Origin: Leptospirales bacterium
GTDB taxonomy: Bacteria; Spirochaetota; Leptospiria; Leptospirales; Leptonemataceae
Direction: 5' to 3'
Assembly (NCBI GenBank): GCA_019694655.1
Contig: JAIBBN010000001.1
Location: 564,501-628,500 of the forward strand
Length of the DNA: 64,000 nt
A program made the translations under genes and the position numbers. Positions 1-8,713 of this stretch are shown piece after piece; the stretch's first letter is position 1; each line of letters starts with the position of its first letter. A model generated the notes under the pieces. It was given only the letters and a program-made list of their open reading frames with translations, had not been told where the DNA came from and searched no databases.

Positions 1-20
1 ATCTACAGGTAGTCTGATCC

Positions 21-362
21 ATGCGAGCAAAAAGCGGCACCATCCATAGCAAACGCCGGGCGCGGACCCTGAAGGACGCCAAGGGCTTCCGTGGCGCGCG
101 CCACCGGCAGTACCGGATGGCCAAGCAGTCAGTGGTCAAAGCCGGCGTTCACGCTTACAATTCCCGTCGTCAGCTGAAGCGCCAGATGCGGGCTCTGTGG
201 ATTGTTCGAATCAATGCGGCCGCGCGCCTCCATGGCCTGTCCTATTCGCGCCTGATCCACGGCCTCAGCGAAAAAGGCGTCGCTCTGGATCGTAAAGCCC
301 TGGCCGACATTGCCTTTGGCGACCCCCTGGCCTTCAAGACGCTCTGCGAAAGCGCTCGCTGA
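21..362 (+). CDS. rplT: 50S ribosomal protein L20
   Basis: L20 binds 23S rRNA early in large-subunit assembly. The 113-residue product matches the family in length and features: a very basic N-terminal half (TIHSKRRARTLKDAKGFRG, then RQYRMAKQSVVKAG) and a globular C-terminal half ending near ALADIAFGDPLAF. The gene is complete. The first twelve bases of the window could be the last codons and stop of rpmI (L35), which normally precedes rplT, but too little is present to call it. A 170-base spacer with no recognisable gene separates it from the next CDS. Confidence 0.97.
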   Translation: MRAKSGTIHSKRRARTLKDAKGFRGARHRQYRMAKQSVVKAGVHAYNSRRQLKRQMRALWIVRINAAARLHGLSYSRLIHGLSEKGVALDRKALADIAFGDPLAFKTLCESAR

Positions 363-532
363 TTGCCAGGCCCGGCGGTTCGCGGGGCTCATTTTCTGGC
401 CGCGAAAAAATCTAGTTGAACTCCGCATTTTTGCGTCTGTTGCTGTCAGACATCCGATAAAAAAAGCAATCGAGCGGCGTTTTGTCTCCAGGGGAGGACG
501 GCGTCGGCGTCGAGCGTCAGGGGCATCCTTAC

Positions 533-1273
533 ATGATTACGATAGAACAACTGGACGAGCTTGAGGGCCGAATTCTCCGGGCTCTCGATTTGATTGGCGA
601 CCTGCGCTCCGAAAACTCGCGATTGGAAGGCGAGAACGAGCAGCTGCGCAAAGAGCACGATGAGCTGAAGCTTGCCCTGGAACAAAAAGATCGCGAGGTA
701 GCGCCGCTGCGTTCGCAGCTGGAAACGACTTCGCGCGAACTGCAAGAATTGAAAGGACGGGAAGAAGTCCTGGAGCGCAAGATTCGCGAAATGCTCTCCC
801 GGCTTTCCGCTGTTGGCGATGGCGCAAGCGCTGAGCGCTCCTACAGTCCGCCGCCAGCCAGCGCGCCTTCGGCGCCGATCAGCGCGCCAGCGGTAGCAGC
901 TGTTGCGGCGCCTGCGGCAGCGCCCGCGCCCGTGCACGTTGACGACGATGAAAGCGTAGTCATCATTGAAGACGATCTGCCAGAAGCTTCGCACAGTGCG
1001 ACGCCGGTGGCGCCGCCGGCAGCGGCGGCAATGGATGATGAAATCATCATTCTTGACGACGACGAAGAGGACATCGTACTCACCGAAGAACCGGCATCTG
1101 CTCCGGCGGCCAGCGCACCGGCGCCGGCGCCCGCCACAGCTCCTGCGCCAGCCTCTGCGGCGCACAGCGCCGGCGACGACGATATTATCCTGGAAGATGA
1201 CGACGACGCTCTGGGCGTCTTCGATGTCGACGATGATGACGATTTCTTGATCGTCGAGGAAGAGGCTCGCTAA
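533..1273 (+). CDS. Coiled-coil protein with repeated acidic/hydrophobic motifs, upstream of zapA
   Basis: A 246-residue protein. Residues 1-92 form a heptad-rich coiled coil (ENSRLEGENEQLRKEHDEL) resembling short division coiled-coil proteins such as ZapB. The rest is Pro/Ala linker broken by four similar acidic/hydrophobic patches: 137-148 (DDDESVVIIEDD), 168-183 (DDEIIILDDDEEDIVL), 215-225 (DDDIILEDDDD) and 233-244. I chose the ATG at 533, where the coiled coil begins, over an in-frame GTG/TTG-type start further upstream. It ends 13 bases before zapA, so co-transcription and a division-related role are likely but inferred. No enzymatic motif is visible. I do not recognise the full-length protein. 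Confidence 0.8.
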   Translation: MITIEQLDELEGRILRALDLIGDLRSENSRLEGENEQLRKEHDELKLALEQKDREVAPLRSQLETTSRELQELKGREEVLERKIREMLSRLSAVGDGASAERSYSPPPASAPSAPISAPAVAAVAAPAAAPAPVHVDDDESVVIIEDDLPEASHSATPVAPPAAAAMDDEIIILDDDEEDIVLTEEPASAPAASAPAPAPATAPAPASAAHSAGDDDIILEDDDDALGVFDVDDDDDFLIVEEEAR

Positions 1274-1286
1274 GGCGTAGCACAGC

Positions 1287-1607
1287 ATGGCATCGCCGGC
1301 AACTATTCCCGAAGCGCGCGTCGCGGTAGAAATACTCGGCGAACGCTTTGTGATCCGCGGCGATGCCGAGGCCGGCTACATCGCAGAGGTGGCGCGCATT
1401 GTCGATGATCGCCTGCGGGACCTCAGCCGTTCTTCGCCGGGCGCCAGCCGCGCCCGCATTGCCACGCTGCTGGCGCTCAATCTGGCGGACGAACTGATGC
1501 AGGAAAAAAACCGCGGCGGCGATCACGAAGAGCTGCGTTTTGCTGCGGAGCGCACGCGTCAGCTGATCGACCTTCTCGATGAAGGCTTGATTGGCGAAAG
1601 CGTTTGA
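1287..1607 (+). CDS. zapA: Cell division protein ZapA
   Basis: ZapA is a small cytoplasmic protein that bundles FtsZ filaments. The 106-residue product has the family layout: an N-terminal beta-rich head (ARVAVEILGERFVIRGDAEAG), then IAEVARIVDDRLRDL, then a C-terminal helix suited to dimerisation. The length is normal for ZapA. It lies directly after the acidic coiled-coil gene and before a probable 6S RNA and the formyl-THF cyclo-ligase gene. The zapA-ssrS-fau order is known from many bacteria, which supports the call. Confidence 0.85.
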   Translation: MASPATIPEARVAVEILGERFVIRGDAEAGYIAEVARIVDDRLRDLSRSSPGASRARIATLLALNLADELMQEKNRGGDHEELRFAAERTRQLIDLLDEGLIGESV

Positions 1608-1659
1608 TTGGCGCTGCCGCGACTATCGAACAAAGGCTCCGGAACCGCCTGCGCCGTTA

Positions 1660-1805
1660 CTACCGAGAAATTTTGGGACCTGGTTACCAGGTGGGTTTCC
1701 TGTCCTGCCGTTCTGACTTCCCTCTGTAAGGGCCTGCCATCGCGGCGGCGAACTCCGGATTCCCGTTCTATTCAATGTTGGTCCGAAAATATGGGTTCTC
1801 GAACG
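1660..1805 (+). ncRNA. ssrS: Probable 6S RNA
   Basis: 6S RNA mimics an open promoter and sequesters RNA polymerase. Two things support it. First, the position between zapA and fau is a classic 6S locus. Second, the sequence folds as a rod. The closing stem pairs 1664-1669 with 1796-1801, 1670-1674 with 1786-1790 and 1676-1680 with 1780-1784, with one G-G mismatch and a five-base bulge. A large central bubble follows (1681-1704 and 1749-1779), then an apical stem (1705-1710 with 1743-1748) and a CCCT/AGGG tip hairpin at 1720-1732. A competing hairpin pairs 1750-1758 with 1814-1823, so the 3' end is uncertain. The fold was done by eye. Confidence 0.55.
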
Positions 1806-1885
1806 CTGCAGTCCCGGAAGTTCTATGCTAGCACACTGTCGGCGCTGCGTCAACCGCTGCGCCGCAACCAGAGGCGCCGACGCTG

Positions 1886-2488
1886 ATGAACCTCTCAAAA
1901 AACCAGGCCCGTCAGCAGGCCAGGGCGCTGTGGCCCAGCTGGCTGCCGACTGAGGCGCCTCGCCAGGCGCTACAAATCCTGGAAACGCTGCTGGCGGCGC
2001 TCCAGCCGCGTCGTATTGCCGCCTTTTATCCAATGAACGATGAGTACGATCCGTGGCCGGCGCTGCCGGCCAATGCTCAGATTCTGGCCCCCCGGGCTGT
2101 ATCTGGACTGCTGGAGTTTCGAGTAGTCCGATGGCCGGGGGAGGCGGCGCTGCCTGCTTTGCGCGATCAGAGCGGTGCGCCAGGCGCTTCGGACGCCGCC
2201 ACTCTCTTGCCCCAGGGTGCGCCCATCGATATAGCTCTTTTGCCGGCGCTTGCTGCTGCGGCGGACGGCGCTCGATTGGGCCGCGGCGCCGGCTACTACG
2301 ATCGATCCCAGCATCTGCTGGGCGAGGCCCTGCGTCTGGCGCTACTCCCGGCTGCGCTCTGTCGTTTGCCCTTTGCCGGCGAGGAGCACGATTTGCAGCT
2401 CGATCTGGCGATCTGTGAAAATGGCGCCTGCTGCTATACTGCGGCGGGCCGGCTGGCGCTGGCCGATCGGGCGGCCCGGGTCGAATAG
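1886..2488 (+). CDS. fau: 5-formyltetrahydrofolate cyclo-ligase
   Basis: Converts 5-formyl-THF to 5,10-methenyl-THF using ATP, in cytoplasmic one-carbon metabolism. The 200-residue length fits the family, and the nucleotide-binding signature is present as ARLGRGAGYYDR (family form RLGxGGGYYDR). The N-terminal basic stretch KNQARQQARALW corresponds to the usual opening helix. A perfect 8-bp inverted repeat (1838-1845 with 1874-1881) lies just before the start and covers the weak Shine-Dalgarno GAGG, so translation may be modulated. It follows zapA and the probable 6S RNA. Confidence 0.92.
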   Translation: MNLSKNQARQQARALWPSWLPTEAPRQALQILETLLAALQPRRIAAFYPMNDEYDPWPALPANAQILAPRAVSGLLEFRVVRWPGEAALPALRDQSGAPGASDAATLLPQGAPIDIALLPALAAAADGARLGRGAGYYDRSQHLLGEALRLALLPAALCRLPFAGEEHDLQLDLAICENGACCYTAAGRLALADRAARVE

Positions 2489-2562
2489 CTGAGCGTCGGC
2501 GCGACGCAGCGGATGCAAAAAGACTTTCAGCGCGCGCCGCAGACGGGCAATCTGGATGGACC

Positions 2563-3075
2563 ATGTCCATGGAATTGAGCTACGGCGGGCTCTCCGGTCT
2601 TTTCGACGATTTGCAAGAACAGGAGAGCGGCGAACAGTATCGTCAGTTCCTGACCTTCGATGCAGCCGGCGGCTACTACGCCGTCAACATCCTTGATACT
2701 TTTGAAATATTGAAGCCGACCCTGCTCACGCGCACGCCCAATGTCGAGGATGAGATGCTTGGCGTGGTCAACCTGCGCGGTAACATCATACCGATTGTGG
2801 ATTTGAGCCGCAAATTCCGCGGGGACTTTACGGAGCTGGAGAACGTAAGCCGCATTGTGGTGGTCAGCTTTCAAGGAAAGTACAGCGGCCTTCTGGTGGA
2901 TCGAGTACTCGAGGTTGTTCGCGTTGCAGAATCGGCCATTGAGGCCGGCGAAGTGCGCGGTTTCTCCAATGAGTACATTCAGAGCGTCGGGCGTTCCGGC
3001 GATCGCATCTTTCTCATTCTGAATCTTGAGCGTTTGTTGCAGTTTGGCGGCGCTATGCAGGAGCGCGAAGTCTGA
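2563..3075 (+). CDS. cheW: Chemotaxis adaptor CheW
   Basis: CheW couples chemoreceptors to the kinase CheA at the inner face of the membrane. The 170-residue protein carries one CheW domain from about residue 27: QFLTFDAAGGYYAVNI, then MLGVVNLRGNIIPIVDLSRKF, a classic CheW core, and a final ILNLERLL strand. The first 25 residues are a short acidic extension. The stop codon overlaps the start of cheA, so the two are translationally linked at the head of the che operon. Confidence 0.95.
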   Translation: MSMELSYGGLSGLFDDLQEQESGEQYRQFLTFDAAGGYYAVNILDTFEILKPTLLTRTPNVEDEMLGVVNLRGNIIPIVDLSRKFRGDFTELENVSRIVVVSFQGKYSGLLVDRVLEVVRVAESAIEAGEVRGFSNEYIQSVGRSGDRIFLILNLERLLQFGGAMQEREV

Positions 3076-6000
3076 TGGCCGACCAGAAGGATCGTTATCT
3101 CGAGATTTTCCTGGAAGAGGCCGGCGATCAGCTCGATCTGCTGAATCGCAGCTTGCTCGATCTGGAACGTTCCGGTCCGCAGCGCGAAATCATCGACGAA
3201 ATTTTTCGCAGCGCTCACACCTTGAAATCGGCGGCGGCCTTCATCGGCTACGACCATCTATCGGAACTGAATCATCGACTGGAAGACCTCTTCCAGCGCA
3301 TTCGCGATCAGAAGATTGCGATCAGCACGCCTATTGTGGACTTGATGTTCGAGGCGCTGGATCATATGCGCGCCTTTCTGGCGGCCGTATCGCGCGGCGA
3401 GTCGCCGGAAAACGATTTTGCCGAATTGCGCGAACGACTGCAACAAACGCTGCAGGAAGCGACGGGCGCGCCGGTCGTGGGCGGCCAGATCGCCAGTCTG
3501 ACCAGCTTGAATCCCGGCGCCAATGCAGGTCCGGCAAACGCTCCAGCGGCGGCCGCTGGCCTTGATTTTTTGAGCCTTGATGAGGCCGATGAGGAAGCGC
3601 TGGTTCAGCAGGCCGCCGGCCGTCACGTTTTTGATGGCATCGTTCGCATCGATCGCGACGCGGCGATCAAGAACATGCGCTATCTGCTTCTGCTGGAAAG
3701 CATCAAGCGCGAGGCGACGCTGTTTCGCTCCGAACCGGCGGCGGAAATGCTGGAGACGGACCAGGAAGTCGACCATCTTGCCTTTGTCGTCCACGGCGAC
3801 ATCACTCGCGATCGTCTGGTCAAGCTCTGCCAGATCGATATGGTGGAAGAGCTGCGCATCGCGGAACGCGGACCTGGCGCGGCCATTGGCCGTCGTGAAG
3901 GCGGCGATGCTCTGCACGCCGAGGCGCGTTTGCAGTCGCGCAATATCAAGGTCTCCGCAGAGAAGATCGACTACCTGATGAACAATGTGGGCGAGCTGGT
4001 GATCATCAACTCCGGCCTGCAAAAAATCTACGAGGATATGCAGAGCTCCCTGGGCGAATCGGGGCTGCTGGCGGAGCTGAAATCAAAGATCGATCAGGCC
4101 GAGCGAATTGCTCGCGACCTGCAGTCCGGCATCATGAAGACGCGCATGATTCCCGTCGGGCTTGTCTTCCATCGCTTTACGCGTCCGGTGCGCGATCTTT
4201 CCCACGAACTGGGCAAAGAGGTTGAGCTCTACTTCCATGGCGAAGACGTTGAGCTGGACAAGAATATCATCGATGCCCTTGGCGAACCGCTTCTGCATCT
4301 GCTGCGCAATGCGCTCGACCATGGCATTGAAACGCAGGCTGAACGCGTCAGCCGCGGCAAACCGGCGACAGCGCGCTTGACGCTCAACGCCTACCAGAGC
4401 GGCAACAATATCTTCATTGAGATTTCAGATGACGGCCGCGGACTCAACACCGAGGCGATTCGCCGTAAGGCGCAGGCTGGCGGACTCATACCCTCGAACA
4501 GCGATTTGAGCGCGGATCAAATCCACCAGCTGATCTTCGAGCCAGGCTTTTCAACAGCGGCGACCGTGACTGACCTTTCCGGTCGCGGCGTGGGAATGAA
4601 TGTGGTCAAGAAGATGACCGAGGATTTCAAAGGATCAATTCAGATCCAATCACAGGCGGGGCAGGGCGCCGCCTTCTTACTGAGCTTTCCGCTGACGCTG
4701 GCCATCGTCTCCGCCATCCTGGTGCGCATTGAGGAGGAAGAATACGCCTTCCCCCTGGCGGACGTAGTGGAAACGATACGCGTCAATCGCGACGAGGTGA
4801 CCAGCCTGCAGGGACGCGACATCATCAATCTGCGCGGCGATATCCTGCCGGTCTACCGCCTGAGTCGATTGCTGGGTTTGCACGACGGGGCCGAAGGCGC
4901 GGATTTTCCAGTGCTGATTGCGCTGCATGCCAATCGCAAGATTGGCTTCGTTGTCGATGGCTTGATTGGTAAGAAAGAGATTGTGATCAAATCCCTCGAG
5001 CAGAATTACCGCAGCGTGCCCGGACTGATCGGCGCCTGTCTGATGGGCGACGGACGGATTGTCATGGTGCTCGATGTCCAGGGTCTGCTGGAGATTGCCG
5101 CGCAGCAGAGCGGGGCGCACGCGGCGCTGCAAATGGCCCAATCCGAAAGCGGAGAGTATCTGAACCCGGCGCAACTTTACAATCTGCGCGTCGAGGAACT
5201 GCAGCGCCTGCAGCGGCAGATGGCGGAAGACTGGGAGACTGGCGAGGTCGAAGAATTGGCCGCCGTGGGCGCCAGCAGCGCTGTCGCCGCCATGGCGCCG
5301 GCCGGCGCCGCCAGAGCCAGCGTCAACGCTGGACCGCCGCCCGAGCTGAACGCTGCAACACCTGGCGGCTCTTTGCTGGCGGGACCAGAAGCCAGCGCAA
5401 GCAAACGACCATCCTCTTCGCTTTTTGAACAGGATATGCAGGCGGCGGCCGAAGAATTGGCCCGGACGCACTTTCCCGAAGTCGAACCCGCTGCTGTTGA
5501 AGCGTCCATGCCAGGCGGAGAACAGCAGCCTCCCGCGCCTGCACTCCCGGCGTCGTCGTCTCCCGATCGCCACGCGGATCGTGCGGCGCCGTTGCGCGAG
5601 CTTTCCGACGAAGACTATCAGAAGTTATACGGTTTGATCAATCGCGGCATGCTCAATGCCGGTCAGGTCCTGTCCCAGCTGCTTGGGGTTCGCGTCGATG
5701 TTTCTACGCCGGAAATCAAGACAATGGACTACGCCGATATCAGCCGCTATACGCCGGCCGGCAGCTTGCTGGCGGCGACAGTCGAAGCGGAGCAAGGCAT
5801 CGATGCCATCGTGCTCTTGGTTTTCGACGAGGCTACGGGATATCGGGCGGCCGGCGATCTGCTGGGCATTCCTCCGGAACAGTGGACGCGCGAAGCCATC
5901 GGCGCCGAGGATTTGCGTTCTGTGATTCAGGAGTTGATCAATATAGTTGGCGCCAGCATACTGAATGAACTGTCCAATCGTACTGGAATCACCATGACGC

Positions 6001-6194
6001 CAACAGTGCCCGACTTCTTTCAGGGAGCGCGCGACGGACTGATTCGCTGGCTGGACCAGAAGGAAGGGGACGCGCGCGGATTGAAAGTGCTCTATATCAC
6101 CGCCGATTTCTACCGTCAAGATCTGGAATTTCTGGGACGCTTGTTCCTGATTCCTTCAGCGCAGTCTCTGGCCCGCGTGGTCAATCGACTCTAA
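3075..6194 (+). CDS. cheA: Chemotaxis histidine kinase CheA fused to a C-terminal CheC-like phosphatase domain
   Basis: A 1,039-residue protein. An Hpt domain (about 1-105) has the phospho-accepting His48 in SAHTLKSAA. A P2-like region follows (about 165-270), then the P3 dimerisation helices (about 285-360), a GHKL ATPase (about 365-530; LRNALDHGIE, SDDGRGL, GRGVGMNVVK) and a CheW-like P5 domain (about 535-665). After an Ala/Pro linker, residues 845-1039 form a CheC/CheX-like domain. Its second half keeps the phosphatase signature S949-x3-E953-x2-N956-x22-P979; the matching first-half site has lost its Glu (Gly instead). Standard CheA lacks this domain. The protein could therefore both phosphorylate CheY and help dephosphorylate it. 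Confidence 0.95.
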   Translation: MADQKDRYLEIFLEEAGDQLDLLNRSLLDLERSGPQREIIDEIFRSAHTLKSAAAFIGYDHLSELNHRLEDLFQRIRDQKIAISTPIVDLMFEALDHMRAFLAAVSRGESPENDFAELRERLQQTLQEATGAPVVGGQIASLTSLNPGANAGPANAPAAAAGLDFLSLDEADEEALVQQAAGRHVFDGIVRIDRDAAIKNMRYLLLLESIKREATLFRSEPAAEMLETDQEVDHLAFVVHGDITRDRLVKLCQIDMVEELRIAERGPGAAIGRREGGDALHAEARLQSRNIKVSAEKIDYLMNNVGELVIINSGLQKIYEDMQSSLGESGLLAELKSKIDQAERIARDLQSGIMKTRMIPVGLVFHRFTRPVRDLSHELGKEVELYFHGEDVELDKNIIDALGEPLLHLLRNALDHGIETQAERVSRGKPATARLTLNAYQSGNNIFIEISDDGRGLNTEAIRRKAQAGGLIPSNSDLSADQIHQLIFEPGFSTAATVTDLSGRGVGMNVVKKMTEDFKGSIQIQSQAGQGAAFLLSFPLTLAIVSAILVRIEEEEYAFPLADVVETIRVNRDEVTSLQGRDIINLRGDILPVYRLSRLLGLHDGAEGADFPVLIALHANRKIGFVVDGLIGKKEIVIKSLEQNYRSVPGLIGACLMGDGRIVMVLDVQGLLEIAAQQSGAHAALQMAQSESGEYLNPAQLYNLRVEELQRLQRQMAEDWETGEVEELAAVGASSAVAAMAPAGAARASVNAGPPPELNAATPGGSLLAGPEASASKRPSSSLFEQDMQAAAEELARTHFPEVEPAAVEASMPGGEQQPPAPALPASSSPDRHADRAAPLRELSDEDYQKLYGLINRGMLNAGQVLSQLLGVRVDVSTPEIKTMDYADISRYTPAGSLLAATVEAEQGIDAIVLLVFDEATGYRAAGDLLGIPPEQWTREAIGAEDLRSVIQELINIVGASILNELSNRTGITMTPTVPDFFQGARDGLIRWLDQKEGDARGLKVLYITADFYRQDLEFLGRLFLIPSAQSLARVVNRL

Positions 6195-6216
6195 CGCTGC
6201 CGGACCGTTGCCATTC

Positions 6217-7242
6217 ATGTTTCGTATCCTGCTGGTAGACGATTCCCCGCTGGCCCGCCGCGCGGTGCGCGATACCCTGGAGGCGATCGAGGGGTTGAGC
6301 GTTGCCGCTGAAGCGACCGACGGTGAGCAAGCCCTGCAAGCGCTTGCCACGCAGCAATTTGACTTGATCATTCTGGATGTGGAGATGCCGCGTCTCGACG
6401 GCATTGGCGTGCTCAAGGAGATGCAAAAGCGCGGGCTCAAGACGCCGACGCTGATGCTGTCCTCGCTAACGCGCAGCGGAGCGATCACCACTTTTCGCGC
6501 CCTGGACCTCGGCGCGGCGGACTTTGTAACCAAACCCTCGCCGGACGCCGGCGTAAGCGTCGCCGACATGCAACTGGCGCTGCGCGAAAGGGTGAGCGCC
6601 TTTGCCGAAGCGGAACGGCTCAGCGCTGCGCCCGCCCCACAAGCGACGCCCCGCGCCTCCGGCGTGCGCTACGGCGCCTTGCTGATTGGCGCTTCAACGG
6701 GCGGACCAAAAGCGCTGCAAGACATGCTGCGCGAGATGCCGGCCGAATTTCCGGCGCCCATCCTGATCGTGCAGCACATGCCGCCGCTGTTTACCGCAGC
6801 CTTTGCCGAGCGACTCAACGAACTCTCGCCGCTTGAAGTGCGCGAGGCTTGCGACGGCGAAGCATTGCACCCTGGACTGGTTCTGATTGCGCCGGGCGAT
6901 CAGCACCTGCTGGTGGAGCGCAAAGGCGATCTGCTGCTGGCCAGGCTGGACAGCGGACCCGCCGTACGCTCGCATCGACCTTCCTTTGAACCGCTTCTGG
7001 AGTCGGGAATCAAAGTCTTTGGCGGAGAGCTGGCGGCCCTGATCATGACCGGGATGGGTCGGGACGGCGTCGATGGCTTGCTGCGGCTGCGCGCCGCCGG
7101 CGGATTGACGCTTGCGCAGGATGAGGCCTCCAGCGTAGTGTTTGGCATGAACCGCAGGGCGATCGAAGCCGGGGCTATCGATCAGGTCGTTCCACTGAAA
7201 AATATGGTTGCGGTCCTGTCCGCTTGCTTCTCATACCAATAG
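6217..7242 (+). CDS. cheB: Chemotaxis methylesterase/glutamine deamidase CheB
   Basis: CheB removes methyl groups from chemoreceptors after phosphorylation by CheA. Residues 1-120 form a receiver with acidic pair (LLVDDS) and phospho-acceptor Asp54 (IILDVEMPRLDG). The C-terminal esterase carries the catalytic set: Ser in LIGASTGGPKA, His in IVQHMPP and Asp in MTGMGRDGVDG. I chose ATG 6217 over an in-frame TTG three codons earlier because MFRILLVDD is the normal receiver start. It follows cheA by 22 bases. No cheR is present in the window. Confidence 0.95.
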   Translation: MFRILLVDDSPLARRAVRDTLEAIEGLSVAAEATDGEQALQALATQQFDLIILDVEMPRLDGIGVLKEMQKRGLKTPTLMLSSLTRSGAITTFRALDLGAADFVTKPSPDAGVSVADMQLALRERVSAFAEAERLSAAPAPQATPRASGVRYGALLIGASTGGPKALQDMLREMPAEFPAPILIVQHMPPLFTAAFAERLNELSPLEVREACDGEALHPGLVLIAPGDQHLLVERKGDLLLARLDSGPAVRSHRPSFEPLLESGIKVFGGELAALIMTGMGRDGVDGLLRLRAAGGLTLAQDEASSVVFGMNRRAIEAGAIDQVVPLKNMVAVLSACFSYQ

Positions 7243-7265
7243 CGGGTTCAATCTGGAGAGTATTT

Positions 7266-7625
7266 GTGGCACGTGTTCTGGTGGTAGATGACGCCAAATT
7301 TATGCGCACCCTGGTCAAGGATGCGCTCACCGCCGCCGGCCACGAGATTGTCGGCGAAGCGGAGAACGGCGTCCAGGCCGTGAAGCTATTCGGGGATCTG
7401 AAGCCGGACCTGGTGACCATGGACATCACCATGCGCGAAAAAGATGGACTGGAGGCCGCCGGGGAAATTCTGAAAAAGGACTCCACCGCTCGGATCATTA
7501 TGGTTACGGCTCTGGGGCAGGAAGATCTGCTGGCGCGCGCCATAAAGATGGGCGTAAAGGACTTCGTGGTGAAGCCCTTTCCGCCGGAGCGCCTGCAGCA
7601 GGCGGCGGCCAAGGCGCTTGGCTGA
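7266..7625 (+). CDS. cheY: Chemotaxis response regulator CheY
   Basis: A single-domain receiver of 119 residues that signals from CheA to the flagellar motor. It has the acidic pair in VLVVDDAKFMR, phospho-acceptor Asp53 in LVTMDITM, the Thr in VTAL and the Lys in FVVKPF. The GTG at 7266 is chosen because GGAGAG lies at 7255-7260 with good spacing and the protein then begins exactly at the receiver fold; an upstream in-frame extension would overlap cheB without reason. It closes the cheW-cheA-cheB-cheY operon. Confidence 0.95.
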   Translation: MARVLVVDDAKFMRTLVKDALTAAGHEIVGEAENGVQAVKLFGDLKPDLVTMDITMREKDGLEAAGEILKKDSTARIIMVTALGQEDLLARAIKMGVKDFVVKPFPPERLQQAAAKALG

Positions 7626-7677
7626 GCTTCGCGCGCTCGCCGTAGCTCCATTCTGATTCCCCTCGCGCAAGAGGCCC

Positions 7678-8574
7678 TTGTCTCCCGCTGATCCTACAGA
7701 TTCCTCTGAAGAGCTTCCGGGCCCTGCCGCAGGGGCTGGCGCAAGCGACAGTGCTGCAACCGTTGCTGGCGAGCAGCAGTCGTCTGGCGAAGACGCCGAA
7801 CGCATTCCTGAACCCCTCGATCAATTTCAGGTCAGCTGGACCGATCCAGAGGGCGAGCCGCATCACGGGCCGCTGTCCGTACTCTGGAAGTTGATCGAAT
7901 CCTACCGGATTGATATCTTCGAGGTATCGTTACTGCGCATTAGCGAAGACTTTCTGGAATTCCTGAGCCGCGCCAGCGAGTTGCAGATCGAACTTGCTTC
8001 GTCCTTTGCGGTGATGGCCTCGCAACTGCTCTTCTACAAGAGCCGCGCCTTGCTCCCTGATCCTGGTTTTGAGGATGCAGAGGAAGAGCCGCGTCTGCCG
8101 CCAGAACTGGTGCAGCAATTGCTGGAGTACCGGCGCTTTCAGCTGGCGGCCGATCGCCTCCGCGAAATGGACAATCTGGCGGCGGGCATGCTGACGCGTC
8201 CGCCCTCGCCGGCAGCGACGGCCGCTGCGGAGGGCAACGAGTGGCTGGAGGTCAGTATCAATGACCTGATCCAGGCCTACTCCAATATGTTGCGACGGCT
8301 GCAGGAAGGGGCCGCCGAAGAACGGCGCTTTGAAATTCAACTGGAAGAGGTCTCCGTTGAAGATCGTATCGAAGCGCTGCGCGAACTGTTCAAGACGGCC
8401 CAGGAATTGAGTTTTGACGAGCTTTTCGAAAGCGTAGAACGCATGAATCGCGCTGAAATTATCGCCACTTTTCTGGCGCTTCTGGAACTGACGCGGATGC
8501 GCGAGATTGTCATCCGCCAGCGGGTGAACTTCGGCGAGATCCGTATTTTCAAGCGCAGCGCTCTGGTGCATTGA
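7678..8574 (+). CDS. scpA: Segregation and condensation protein A (ScpA)
   Basis: ScpA is the kleisin subunit of the SMC-ScpA-ScpB chromosome condensin. The 298-residue protein has an unusually long acidic/Ala-rich extension of about 45 residues, then the kleisin core: GPLSVLWKLIESYRIDIFEV, MASQLLFYKSRALLPDP and a C-terminal winged helix ending in RQRVNFGEIRIF. The start is probably the TTG at 7678, with AGAGG just upstream. The TTG and the extension make the exact N-terminus uncertain. scpB follows 139 bases downstream. Confidence 0.9.
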   Translation: MSPADPTDSSEELPGPAAGAGASDSAATVAGEQQSSGEDAERIPEPLDQFQVSWTDPEGEPHHGPLSVLWKLIESYRIDIFEVSLLRISEDFLEFLSRASELQIELASSFAVMASQLLFYKSRALLPDPGFEDAEEEPRLPPELVQQLLEYRRFQLAADRLREMDNLAAGMLTRPPSPAATAAAEGNEWLEVSINDLIQAYSNMLRRLQEGAAEERRFEIQLEEVSVEDRIEALRELFKTAQELSFDELFESVERMNRAEIIATFLALLELTRMREIVIRQRVNFGEIRIFKRSALVH

Positions 8575-8713
8575 GCGGGGCTTGGGGTTGACATAATCCC
8601 CGCCGCCCGCGATTCCGGGCGCCAGCCTGAGCGCCAGGCCGGACGCCGCCGGTTCAATTCCAGCCGCTGTGCGCCCGTTAATAAGGCAGGAGGCGGTTGA
8701 TCCGCCACAAACC

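Noticed and set aside
8600-8675. tRNA-like T-loop (GGTTCAATTCC) between scpA and scpB
   Set aside because: The flanking T-stem has a mismatch, no 7-bp acceptor stem can be paired, and the only hairpin at the anticodon position has a five-base loop.
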